63,700 nt of DNA from Opitutaceae bacterium (GTDB lineage Bacteria > Verrucomicrobiota > Verrucomicrobiia > Opitutales > Opitutaceae): contig JAUYAK010000103.1 in assembly GCA_030693515.1 (NCBI GenBank), positions 1-63,700 of the forward strand, in the 5' to 3' direction. The position numbers and the translations under genes are program-made. The notes beneath the pieces were generated by a model, which was given only the letters and a program-made list of their open reading frames with translations, made no database searches and had not been told where the DNA came from. Positions 39,638 to 47,692 of this stretch are shown here, piece after piece; the stretch's first letter is position 1; each line of letters opens with the position of its first letter.

Positions 39638-39775
39638 TCGCAGCCCGATGAGAACCGCGGGTGCAGCTATGCGACCCACAACGTGCGCGTGGCGAATATT
39701 CGGCTGGAGAACCATGAACGGAGAACGGTTAGCGACTTATTCGTAGCAATTGATACCAGAGGATTTTTGAGCTAA
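39638..39775 (+). pseudogene. 3' coding remnant of an unidentified enzyme
   Basis: A plus-strand frame just after the TBDR copy reads RGCSYATHNVRVANIRLENH ... TRGFLS and ends with TAA at 39773. The alternating NVRVANIRLEN pattern resembles rungs of a parallel beta-helix (polygalacturonase/GH28-like), but the fragment is too short to assign. It lies in a different frame from the TBDR copy, so the two are pieces of different genes. Confidence 0.4.
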
Positions 39776-39851
39776 TTATTTCCGTTGGGCGGAGGTGCGC
39801 CGGCGTCGCGCTTGAAAGCTGGCCTGAAGTTGCTGCCAGCGCGCAGCCATG

Positions 39852-41426
39852 CTACTTGGCCTTTTCCCCATTGGCATTAACCCAGTCCAGATACTCCTGA
39901 ACCGTATAAAACGTCTGACGCCCATAAAGGCGACCGGCTTCCTCGACGAGTTCATTGCTATTGAAGCTCCATGCGTCGCCTTTGCTTTTCATCAACGCGG
40001 TCAGCTTCTGGTTGAGTTCATGAACAAGTTTCGCGTGCAGCGGATTCGCCGCCAAATTGGTCAACTGCCATGGATCGTTCTGATTGTCGTAGAGCACCCA
40101 GGGCGCGGATTCATAACGCGCATACGTATACCGGTCGGTGATGATTCCGCGCCAAGGCGTATGAATCTGGTCAGGGGTGAACGGCACGAAGATTTGCAGC
40201 AGCACGGCATCCGGCCCTTCGGTGGTAAGGCCCAGCGCCACGCGCGACAGGTCGGAACCCTGCATCCGCTTGGGCACCTCGATCCCCGCCAATGCGAGCA
40301 ACGTGGGAGGCATATCGACGTGGCTAAACAAGGTGTCGACGACGCGCCCTTTTGGAATGTGTGCGGGCCACCGCATGAGGCCCGGCACACCGGCGGATTC
40401 TTCGTGCGGCTTGCGCTTTCTCCGAAGGCCGTGCGACCCAAGCATATCGCCATGGTCAGAGGTGAAAAGAATGATGGTGTCGTTGTCACGACTTGTTTCT
40501 TTAAGCGTCTGCAGGAGACGCCCGACCTGGTCGTCAACTGCTGTGATGGCGGCATAGTAGGCGGCCACCTCCTCTTTGCCGCCCGTTTTCACATAGGTCG
40601 CCTGCGGCATTCCAGGACGGCGCAGGTTTGTCGGAATCCCGGGCCGGGCGGAACTCACTTCGCTGTCGGGCTGCCAGTTTTCACGCATCGTCAATTTGTC
40701 CGCATCATACTGCTTTAGATATTTGTCCGGCGCACCATAGGGGTCATGCGGCGGGCCCATCTGCACGGTAAGAAAAAACGGCTGATCGCGCGGCTGCGTT
40801 TTCAAGAACTCGACGGCGAAATCGCACGACGCTTCCGGCTCGAACTTCGGCACGAGAATCATTTCGGGCGTGTCGCGGAAATACCACGGGATGAAATGTT
40901 GATGGTGGCATTCATACGCCGCCCAAAATTCGAAGCCCTGCCGACGAGGCCCGGGCGGGATGAAGCCGGGAAGACGCGGACCGCCGTCAAGATGCCATTT
41001 TCCGACAAATCCCGTGCGGTAACCCGCGTCTCGTAGGATTTCCGCAATCGTCACCTCGGATTCGCGGAGGCGCAGATCATTCGCGACCATGCCGTTCACA
41101 TGCGGGTAGGTGCCGGTCATGAGAATTGCGCGCGCTGGACAGCACACGGGCACGTTTGCGTAGGTGCGGCGGAACCGCACGCCCTCGGCCGCCAGACGGT
41201 CAATATGGGGAGTCTTCACATCGAGATTCCCGGCGGAACCCATCGCCGAGGCGCGCATCTGATCAGGAAGAATCAGCAGGATGTTTGGACGCTTACCAAG
41301 AGCGATGCTGGCGCCCGCCGTCGGCCGATCGTCTTGGGACTGAGGTTGCGCGACGAGGCGTGCAGCCGCGAGGGCGATCAACGCGAGCGATAGTGAACGT
41401 GCGAAGCAATGAACAGCGCATCTCAT
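39852..41426 (-). CDS. Type I sulfatase with CCPAR motif
   Basis: 524 residues from ATG 41426 (MRCAVHCFARSLSLALIALAAARLVAQ, a signal peptide); an ATG at 41453 is an alternative. The maturation motif is C95-C-P-A-R99. The first metal site reads PDQ (Asp55-Gln56) in place of DD, as in the choline-sulfatase/heparan-sulfatase-like branch. GKWHLDGG and FTSDHGDMLGSHG with His confirm an active sulfatase fold. Its ATG overlaps the stop of the rhamnosidase fragment (ATGA), so it depends on translation from the upstream genes. Periplasmic; substrate unknown. Confidence 0.92.
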   Translation of the reverse strand: MRCAVHCFARSLSLALIALAAARLVAQPQSQDDRPTAGASIALGKRPNILLILPDQMRASAMGSAGNLDVKTPHIDRLAAEGVRFRRTYANVPVCCPARAILMTGTYPHVNGMVANDLRLRESEVTIAEILRDAGYRTGFVGKWHLDGGPRLPGFIPPGPRRQGFEFWAAYECHHQHFIPWYFRDTPEMILVPKFEPEASCDFAVEFLKTQPRDQPFFLTVQMGPPHDPYGAPDKYLKQYDADKLTMRENWQPDSEVSSARPGIPTNLRRPGMPQATYVKTGGKEEVAAYYAAITAVDDQVGRLLQTLKETSRDNDTIILFTSDHGDMLGSHGLRRKRKPHEESAGVPGLMRWPAHIPKGRVVDTLFSHVDMPPTLLALAGIEVPKRMQGSDLSRVALGLTTEGPDAVLLQIFVPFTPDQIHTPWRGIITDRYTYARYESAPWVLYDNQNDPWQLTNLAANPLHAKLVHELNQKLTALMKSKGDAWSFNSNELVEEAGRLYGRQTFYTVQEYLDWVNANGEKAK

Positions 41427-42055
41427 AAGTTTTGCATCTGGCGATTGGTGCAAGAGTGTCCGAAATCATCGGGCCATCGGTCGGGCGCGAGGAGGCAAAT
41501 TCTCGGCGGGCCGCAGGCACCCGGGCGATACTGACAGCCTGACTCTTGCCAATGTGGCCCATGTACCTCCGCCGGCACGTCGCCGAACACGAGCGCCAGG
41601 CGCACCGGCGCATCCACGGGAATATCGAACCGCCGCAGCGAGAAAATAAACTGTCCGGTGAAATGCTCGCCGAAATCGAGAATGAAGCTGTCGCCAGGTA
41701 GCATCGGTCGATTACAAACCGACTCCGGTTTCGCCGTCGCGAAGGCTTTCCACCCTTGGTAACTGGCCGTGTGCTTCTCCACTTTGACGATCGCAACCGG
41801 CTGCATCGCAGTACGGCGGAGCGCAGGTGTGGCCTGCTCCGCCTTGCGGAGCCAGTCCTGCCGCCGACTTTCGATCAGCTCCATCTGCCGGGCGAACATC
41901 GGAGCGAGGTCCACCGGCGCGGTCGACTTGATCGTCCCGGAGATCAGCGGCGTGTTCTTCGGTCCCTGTGCCAGCAGCGGCGAGGCCAACGAGAAACCCA
42001 GCGCGAGGCCGGTGGCCCAGAGGGCTGATTTTCCTCGGAGGACGATCGGATTCAT
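41423..42055 (-). pseudogene. N-terminal fragment of an alpha-L-rhamnosidase-like protein
   Basis: 210 residues from ATG 42055 with signal peptide (MNPIVLRGKSALWATGLALGFSLASPLLAQ). Residues about 60-180 look like the N-terminal beta-sandwich of GH78-like rhamnosidases, especially LDFGEHFTGQFIFSLRRFDIP and RLALVFGDVPAEV. The normal continuation is lost: after PAEV the frame runs into unrelated sequence (HGPHWQESGCQYRPGACGPP) and stops at 41423, far short of the several hundred residues of a whole enzyme. The catalytic barrel is absent. Start and stop overlap both neighbouring sulfatase genes by four bases (ATGA), so its translation still couples the two. The family assignment is moderate. Confidence 0.62.
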
Positions 42056-43503
42056 GGAAGCTTCGTTTTTTTCTTCGTTTTCTTGGTGGCTTTGCCGGCC
42101 GCCTTGATGGCGGACGCGTATTCCCAACGCTGACTCCACTCTGGCAGGTAGGGCTGATATTCGGCCGACTCGGTCCAGAAGATCGACTCTGGATCGGCCG
42201 GAACGACCTTCCCTTCGGGGTAATCCTTGCCCGCCACACTGGCGTTGACGGTGGCGTTCCAGGCCAGGAGTTCGTTCCGCATGCGCTCGAAGACGACCGG
42301 CATCTCGGCGGTCAGGTCGCGCATCTCCTTCGGATCCGCCTCCAAGTCGTAGAGCGCAAACTTCCCCCGCGGGAGGTCTTCGGCGATCAACTTGTAACGA
42401 TTGTCCATGAGCACAGCCCGGTTGTGAAAACGAAACGGGATCGGTTTGCTGCGCGCCGCGAGTTCCCGCGCCAGCAGCGGTTGCAAACTTGCGCCATCGA
42501 TCGGCTGCAGCATCGAACTCGGGGGCAGACCGACGATGTCCGCAACCGTCGGAAAGATATCCATCGTACTGGCCGGATAATGCGTGCGGCGCGGCGTCTT
42601 GATGACGGCGGGCCACTCGATGATGCCCGGCACGCGCAATCCGCCTTCGAAGACGGAGCCCTTGAAGCCGCGCAACCCACCCACGGTCTCCGGGTTGATT
42701 TCGGGCAGACCTCCGTTGTCACTGCAAAACAGCACCAGCGTATTGTCGGCCACGCCCAGATCGCGCAGCCGCCGCCGCAGCGTGCCGATGCTGCGATCCA
42801 GCGCGACGAGTTCGCCATAGTGGTCGGCCGACGCAAGTGCGAGTTCGGCAAACGCAGCCTTGTCTTCCGGCAACGCCCGAAACGGGCTGTGGGGCGTGCC
42901 ATACCAGATGACGGCGAAGATCGGCTTGCCGCCACCGCGATGCCGTTCGACGAACTGCAACGCTTCCGCGACGACGATCTCGGAGGAGTCTCCTTCGAAC
43001 TCCTCGATCTTGCCGCGCCTGCTGAGGAGCGGACTCAAATCGAAGAAATTCGTGGTCGAGACCCATTCATCGAAGCCAAACCGGCCCGGATGTCGCGCAT
43101 CGGAAGCCAGGATGGGTGCGCCGGGACCGCGCAGCCCGTTGAGATGCCATTTGCCGAAATGGCCCGTCACGTATCCTGCCGCACGCAACGCCTGCGCGAT
43201 CGTTTTTTCCTGCAGCCGCAGCGCGTAACCGTGCGAGGGCACGCCGGTGCGGTCGTTGGCGCGGCCGGTGAGCACGCTCGCGCGCGTCGGAGAACAGACC
43301 GGTGCGCCGGCATAGAAACGATCGAAGCGCAGCCCGTTGGCCGCCATCGCGTCGAGGTTCGGGGTCTTGAGGAGGGGATGACCGTTGTAGCTCGTCTCCC
43401 CCCAGCCCATGTCGTCGGCCATCATCAGGATGATGTTTGGCCGGTCGGTCGCGTGGAGGGAGACAATCAAAACGCCAAGTGCGAGGAAACGGGTGGTTTT
43501 CAT
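42052..43503 (-). CDS. Type I sulfatase with Lys-rich C-terminal tail
   Basis: 483 residues with signal peptide 1-18. Metal ligands are Asp30/Asp31 (MMADDMGWGE), the maturation motif is C70-S-P-T-R74, and GKWHLNG and CSDNGGLPE are present. The last 15 residues are very basic (KATKKTKKKTK), a tail seen also in the sulfatase at 43727-45406, and may bind sulfated anionic glycans. Its TGA stop overlaps the next ATG by four bases. Probably periplasmic. Confidence 0.92.
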   Translation of the reverse strand: MKTTRFLALGVLIVSLHATDRPNIILMMADDMGWGETSYNGHPLLKTPNLDAMAANGLRFDRFYAGAPVCSPTRASVLTGRANDRTGVPSHGYALRLQEKTIAQALRAAGYVTGHFGKWHLNGLRGPGAPILASDARHPGRFGFDEWVSTTNFFDLSPLLSRRGKIEEFEGDSSEIVVAEALQFVERHRGGGKPIFAVIWYGTPHSPFRALPEDKAAFAELALASADHYGELVALDRSIGTLRRRLRDLGVADNTLVLFCSDNGGLPEINPETVGGLRGFKGSVFEGGLRVPGIIEWPAVIKTPRRTHYPASTMDIFPTVADIVGLPPSSMLQPIDGASLQPLLARELAARSKPIPFRFHNRAVLMDNRYKLIAEDLPRGKFALYDLEADPKEMRDLTAEMPVVFERMRNELLAWNATVNASVAGKDYPEGKVVPADPESIFWTESAEYQPYLPEWSQRWEYASAIKAAGKATKKTKKKTKLP

Positions 43504-43550
43504 GGGAGCGTGGTCGGAGGTTTCTGGGAGAAGATCGGCGGTTAATCGGT

Positions 43551-43700
43551 CTACACGTGATCGTCGGAGGTGATGACTACGATGTTGGGACGCCGGGGCT
43601 TGGTGACGTGCTCAAACTCCTCCATCGACGTGCGTCGGCGTCGGACCGCAGGTCGAAAAACTCCTCGGCAGGGTGTTTCGAGAGTGGATTGCCTAGTGCA
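43551..43700 (-). pseudogene. Sulfatase crumbs (C-terminal and N-terminal bits)
   Basis: Between two intact sulfatase genes the minus strand holds two decayed pieces. A C-terminal-like bit (NPLSKHPAEEFFDLRSDADARR) is followed in another frame by ATG 43625, which reads MEEFEHVTKPRRPNIVVITS then DDHV and stops at 43551. The second is the start of a sulfatase up to the first metal-binding Asp pair. A former sulfatase gene was here and was deleted almost completely. Confidence 0.6.
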
Positions 43701-43726
43701 CTTGGTGGATTATTCGGTGAAACACC

Positions 43727-45406
43727 TCATGGTTCCCGCTTCGTTTTCTTGCCACCGCCTTGTTTGCTCTTGCCCGTTGTTACCGTCGGATACGGTATGA
43801 CCTTCGCCCGCACGGCCCAAGTCTCCCATTTTTCGGCCAGGCCTTGCGCACGTGCCGGCTCTTGTGCGGCGAGATTGTGGAGTTCGGTGCGATCGGCCTT
43901 GAGATTATAGAGCTCCCACGCTCCGTCGCGGTGGAAACGGACGAGTTTCCAATCGCCGACCCGCACCGCCGCATTACCTTCATGTTCCCAAAAAATGGCG
44001 TCTCGTTCAATGGCTTGGTTCGCAAACGCCGGCAATAGGCTCCGGCCTTCCATGGGTATAATAGACTGGCTCTTAAATTCAGCGGGATACTGCGCGCCGG
44101 ATACCGCGACGCAGGTGGCCATGATGTCGACGAGGTGGGCGGGTTGCGTGCGAAGCTCGCCTTTCGCAGCGATGCCCGCCGGCCAATACGCAATCAGCGG
44201 CGTGGCGATGCCGCCTTCATGGTTGAAATGCTTGTAACGACGAAACGGCGTATTTTGTAAGTTGGCCCACGATTCGCCGCAAAAAACATTGGAGTCGGCC
44301 GCGCCGGGCGTGAACTTGCCGCCCGTCTCCCCGGCAGGTTTCACTCCGGTAATCGGCTTGCCTTCCATCTTGCCGTCGGGCCCGCCCTCGGCGTTGCCAC
44401 CATTGTCGCTCATGAAAAGGATGAGGGTATCGTCGAGCACGCCGCGCTCGCGGAGGTCGGCGACGATGCGGCCCACGCCGCTGTCCATGCGCTCCACCAT
44501 GGCGGCATAGATGGCCATGATCTGGTCGAATCGATCCTGCTCCTCGAGGGTGAGTGCGTCCCATGCCTTCACGGTCTCCGCTCGCGGAGAAAGGGGCCAG
44601 GCCTTGTCGAGGAGGCCGAGGCTGATCTGCTTCGCGTGGCGCTGTGCGCGGAGCTTGTCCCAGCCGGCTTTGTATTTGCCGCGATACTTGGCGATGTCCT
44701 CTGCGGGTGCTTGGAGCGGAAAGTGAGGCGCGTTGTAGGCGACGTAGAGAAAGAAGGGTTTGTCCTTCGGAGAGGAATTAATGAACTTGATCGCGTGGTC
44801 GGTGAAGGCGTCCGTGGTGTAGAAGTTATCCTGCGGCACGGCGAGCGGGGTGTTGTCGCCGGTGAGCGTCTCGGGGTGGAAGAAATTCGTCGCGCCTGCA
44901 AGGAAGCCGAAGTAGCGATCGAAGCCGCGCTGCAGGGGCCAGTTGAACTGATTCACCCGGGGCGTGTCGGGCTTGGTGAAATTCGTGAGATGCCACTTGC
45001 CGACCATGTAGGTGGCGTAGCCGGCGGGGCGCAGCACTTCGGGAATGGTGGCGCAGCGATTGTTCAATTCGCCGCGGTAGCCATCCACCCCGCCATCCCG
45101 CGTCATGTGTCCCACGCCGGTCTGGTGCGGGTAGAGCCCGGTGAGCAACGAAGCGCGGGTCGGGCAGCAGCGGCCGGTGTTGTAGAATTGCGTGAAGCGG
45201 AGCCCGCCGGCGGCGAGTGCGTCGAGGTTTGGTGTGCGGATTTCCGAACCGTAACAGCCGATGTCGGAGAAGCCCATATCGTCCACGAGGATGACGACGA
45301 TGTTAGGGCGTTTCGCTTCCGCAGAGAATGCCGAATGACAAAGGCAGAATGGCGAAAGGAGGAGCGCGAGGATGAGGAAGAGTTTCATGGCGGTCGGTTG
45401 TTTCAT
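43727..45406 (-). CDS. Type I sulfatase (arylsulfatase-like) with CCPTR motif
   Basis: 559 residues. The start MKQPTAMKLF at 45406 is favoured because its ATG overlaps the upstream stop (ATGA); Met7 would also work. The signal peptide runs to about residue 29. Metal ligands are Asp42/Asp43, the motif is C80-C-P-T-R84 in NTGRCCPTRASLLTGLYPHQTGVGHM, and GKWHL and FMSDNGGNAEGG are present. It belongs to the large arylsulfatase group with the insert LTGDNTPLAVPQDNFYTTDAFTDHAI. The C-terminus is basic (KQGGGKKTKREP). Part of the minus-strand operon that starts at 47603. Confidence 0.93.
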   Translation of the reverse strand: MKQPTAMKLFLILALLLSPFCLCHSAFSAEAKRPNIVVILVDDMGFSDIGCYGSEIRTPNLDALAAGGLRFTQFYNTGRCCPTRASLLTGLYPHQTGVGHMTRDGGVDGYRGELNNRCATIPEVLRPAGYATYMVGKWHLTNFTKPDTPRVNQFNWPLQRGFDRYFGFLAGATNFFHPETLTGDNTPLAVPQDNFYTTDAFTDHAIKFINSSPKDKPFFLYVAYNAPHFPLQAPAEDIAKYRGKYKAGWDKLRAQRHAKQISLGLLDKAWPLSPRAETVKAWDALTLEEQDRFDQIMAIYAAMVERMDSGVGRIVADLRERGVLDDTLILFMSDNGGNAEGGPDGKMEGKPITGVKPAGETGGKFTPGAADSNVFCGESWANLQNTPFRRYKHFNHEGGIATPLIAYWPAGIAAKGELRTQPAHLVDIMATCVAVSGAQYPAEFKSQSIIPMEGRSLLPAFANQAIERDAIFWEHEGNAAVRVGDWKLVRFHRDGAWELYNLKADRTELHNLAAQEPARAQGLAEKWETWAVRAKVIPYPTVTTGKSKQGGGKKTKREP

Positions 45407-46830
45407 AGTTCCATCGCCTTCAAGTGCGCGGCGAGGCGGGATTTCAGGTGCGCGATGCGTTCGGCTTGCGCGGGCTTGTCCGCGAGGTTGTGCAGTTCGT
45501 CAGGGTCGGTTTGATAATCGTAGAGCTGCTGTCCGGCGCGGCCTTCATCCCACTCGATGTAGCGGAAGCGCTCGGTGCGCACGCTGTGGCCGATGAGCTT
45601 GGTATGCGTGGAGACCATCGTGCCGAAGACGACCTCCCTGCCCCTGGCGGACGGGTCTTGCAGCAACGGTTGCAGGGTGCGGCCTTGGGCTGTCTTGGGC
45701 ACTTCCAGTCCGGCGAGTCCGGCGAGCGTGGGAAGTATGTCCACCTGCTCGACGAGACCGGCGCACACGGCAGGCTTCACGCCGGGCGCGGCGACGATGA
45801 GCGGCACATGGGTGGCCCCTTCAAACAACGTCTGTTTCGCCCACAGGCCATGCTCGCCAAGTTGATAGCCGTGGTCGCCGGTGAGCAGGACGATGGTGTT
45901 TTCTTCGAGGTGCAGTTCCTTCAGCTTCGCGAGCACGCGCCCGACTTGGGCATCCACAAACGCGGTGGAGGCGAGGTAGGCCTGGCGTGCATCGCGCGCC
46001 TGCTGCGGTGTCGGCGCCTGGCGGCTGAAGACGTTGTTGTTCGGGCGTAGCGCCGCCTTGGGCATGAGGGCGAGGTCTTCTCCCGCCGCCCGGTAGAAGG
46101 GCGGCAACGTCATCCGCGGCGCATCGATGCGGTCAAAGTAAGCCTGCGGCGCGACATACGGCGAGTGTGGGCGGATGAAGCCGACGGTGAGCATGAAGGG
46201 CCGGTCCTTGAACTCCTCCAGCGTCCTCATCGCGCGGCTGGCGATTTCGTAGTCGGTGAAGTCGGCGTCGGGTCGCGCGGACGCGGCATAGGCACGGTTG
46301 TAGCTTTCGCCCCTGGCTTTCGCGGTGGGTTTGTCTTCGGGGTCGTTCGCGGCTTTGGCTTCGACGAGAATCGCGGTGTCTTTCCCGAGCGGTGCGCCGA
46401 GTTGCACGTCGAGCTTCGTTTTCGCGCCACCGCCGTGGAAGACCTTGCCGATGGCGCCCGTGGCATAGCCGGCGTGCTGGAACAGCTCCGGCAGCGTGAC
46501 GACATCCGGCAGCGCGTCGCGGAAACTCTGGTTCAAACTGAGCACCTTCGTGCGCTCCGGGTAACAGCCGGTGAGGAAGGAGGCGCGCGCCGGACTGCAC
46601 AGCGGGAACTGGCAGTAGGCCCTGTCAAAGCGCACGCCGCGCGCCGCCAGCGCATCCATGTGCGGCGTTTTCGCCAGCTTGTCGCCGTAGCAACTCAGCG
46701 TGGTGGTGAGGTCGTCCACGATGATGAAGAGGACGTTCGGCTTCTTCGGCCCGGCGGCGAATGTCGAATGACCACTGCCGCATGACGAAAGGAGGAGGGC
46801 GAGGGTGACTGGCAATCCCAACCTCCTCAT
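45403..46830 (-). CDS. Iduronate-2-sulfatase-like sulfatase, predicted lipoprotein
   Basis: 475 residues from ATG 46830, which overlaps the upstream stop (ATGA). The N-terminus MRRLGLPVTLALLLSSC17 carries a lipobox, so the enzyme is probably anchored as a lipoprotein, unlike the other sulfatases here. Metal ligands are Asp39/Asp40 (FIIVDDLTTTL) and the motif is C78-S-P-A-R82 in CQFPLCSPARASFLTGCYPERTKV. GKVFH replaces GKWH, as in iduronate-2-sulfatases, and LLTGDHGYQLGEHG(L)W follows. The family removes 2-O-sulfate from uronic acids; bacterial relatives act on a range of marine and host glycans. Confidence 0.92.
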   Translation of the reverse strand: MRRLGLPVTLALLLSSCGSGHSTFAAGPKKPNVLFIIVDDLTTTLSCYGDKLAKTPHMDALAARGVRFDRAYCQFPLCSPARASFLTGCYPERTKVLSLNQSFRDALPDVVTLPELFQHAGYATGAIGKVFHGGGAKTKLDVQLGAPLGKDTAILVEAKAANDPEDKPTAKARGESYNRAYAASARPDADFTDYEIASRAMRTLEEFKDRPFMLTVGFIRPHSPYVAPQAYFDRIDAPRMTLPPFYRAAGEDLALMPKAALRPNNNVFSRQAPTPQQARDARQAYLASTAFVDAQVGRVLAKLKELHLEENTIVLLTGDHGYQLGEHGLWAKQTLFEGATHVPLIVAAPGVKPAVCAGLVEQVDILPTLAGLAGLEVPKTAQGRTLQPLLQDPSARGREVVFGTMVSTHTKLIGHSVRTERFRYIEWDEGRAGQQLYDYQTDPDELHNLADKPAQAERIAHLKSRLAAHLKAMEL

Positions 46831-47603
46831 TGAGGTCTGCCCTCCCTGGCTTGTCCGCTGCCCTCGACAAGCAGCCGGGTTTGCCGGGCGAAACGGCGGC
46901 CGAGCAGATCGCAGCCCGCTCCCGTAAAGTGATATTTGTTCTCCATGACGCCGTCGGTTTCCTTGTCGTTCAGATCGTCCGTATCGATCCAGGCCGCATG
47001 CGGATCGGCCGCTGAGATGGCGACGTGCGCCCGCCGAATATTTTGCCACGCCGTGTTGCCCGCGTCTCCCCAATCGTTGAGCCGTCCGATGACGACGTTC
47101 ATGTCCGGCCGGTTCAGATCGCGACGCAGATTGGCGATCAGTTGCCTCAGCGAGTCAGCGTAGGCGGCGTCGAGTTTTTCCTTGTGATCTTGCTCGCCCT
47201 GCATCCAGCAGAACGTGACGGACACGGGCGCGGCGCGGCCCTCCAGCAGTTTCCGGTATTCGGCGAGGATCGGTTCATAGTAGAGCGTTCCCGGCACCGC
47301 GTCGCCGGCTCGCGCGGTCTTGACGTCAATGCCGTGGCGGGCGGCGATTTGGTCCCATTCCGTGACCCACAGCCGGATCTGCGCCCCACCCTTGGCAACT
47401 TTGAAATAGAGCACCTCGGCTCCGGCGAACCGCGCTTTCGCCTCGGATTCAAATCCCTTCTTCGGGTCGACTCCGTTCATCGTCTGACCGGAGAGAATGA
47501 TGACGTGAACGAGTTTGGCTTTCGCGACCGGCACATCGGCGGCGAAAGTCGCCACCAGCGGAGCCAGCAGCAGGGAGGTAAAAAATGTGAGGAGGTGCTT
47601 CAT
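46827..47603 (-). CDS. SGNH/sialate O-acetylesterase-like carbohydrate esterase with altered nucleophile motif
   Basis: 258 residues from ATG 47603 with a signal peptide (MKHLLTFFTSLLLAPLVATFAA). The N-terminal block VHVIILSGQTMNGVDP corresponds to the GQSN block of the SASA/SGNH esterases, but the usual nucleophile Ser is Thr41. Other blocks fit: VLYFKVAKGGAQIR, FCWMQGEQDH (block III, WMQGE), IGRLNDWG, and the C-terminal KYHFTGAGCDLLGRRFA holding the catalytic His. Members remove acetyl groups from sugars; with Thr as nucleophile, activity is uncertain. It lies 89 bases after the TBDR stop and overlaps the sulfatase start by four bases. Confidence 0.78.
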   Translation of the reverse strand: MKHLLTFFTSLLLAPLVATFAADVPVAKAKLVHVIILSGQTMNGVDPKKGFESEAKARFAGAEVLYFKVAKGGAQIRLWVTEWDQIAARHGIDVKTARAGDAVPGTLYYEPILAEYRKLLEGRAAPVSVTFCWMQGEQDHKEKLDAAYADSLRQLIANLRRDLNRPDMNVVIGRLNDWGDAGNTAWQNIRRAHVAISAADPHAAWIDTDDLNDKETDGVMENKYHFTGAGCDLLGRRFARQTRLLVEGSGQAREGRPQ

Positions 47604-47692
47604 TGAGTTGTTCCTGACGATGATTTCAAAAGGTGATGAAAGTGCAGTCTTTGGATCGGTTCGCCGTCGTCTCTCAGCTGCACCCGTGGCGG

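Larger units (their letters stand above)
39114..39851. other. Gene-poor scar between opposed operons
   Basis: A 738-base region with no intact gene. It contains a 209-bp copy of a TBDR segment (39422-39630), directly followed by an unrelated coding remnant (39638-39775). The first 300 bases (39114-39420) show no recognisable gene or terminator. This is a rearrangement scar. Confidence 0.7.
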
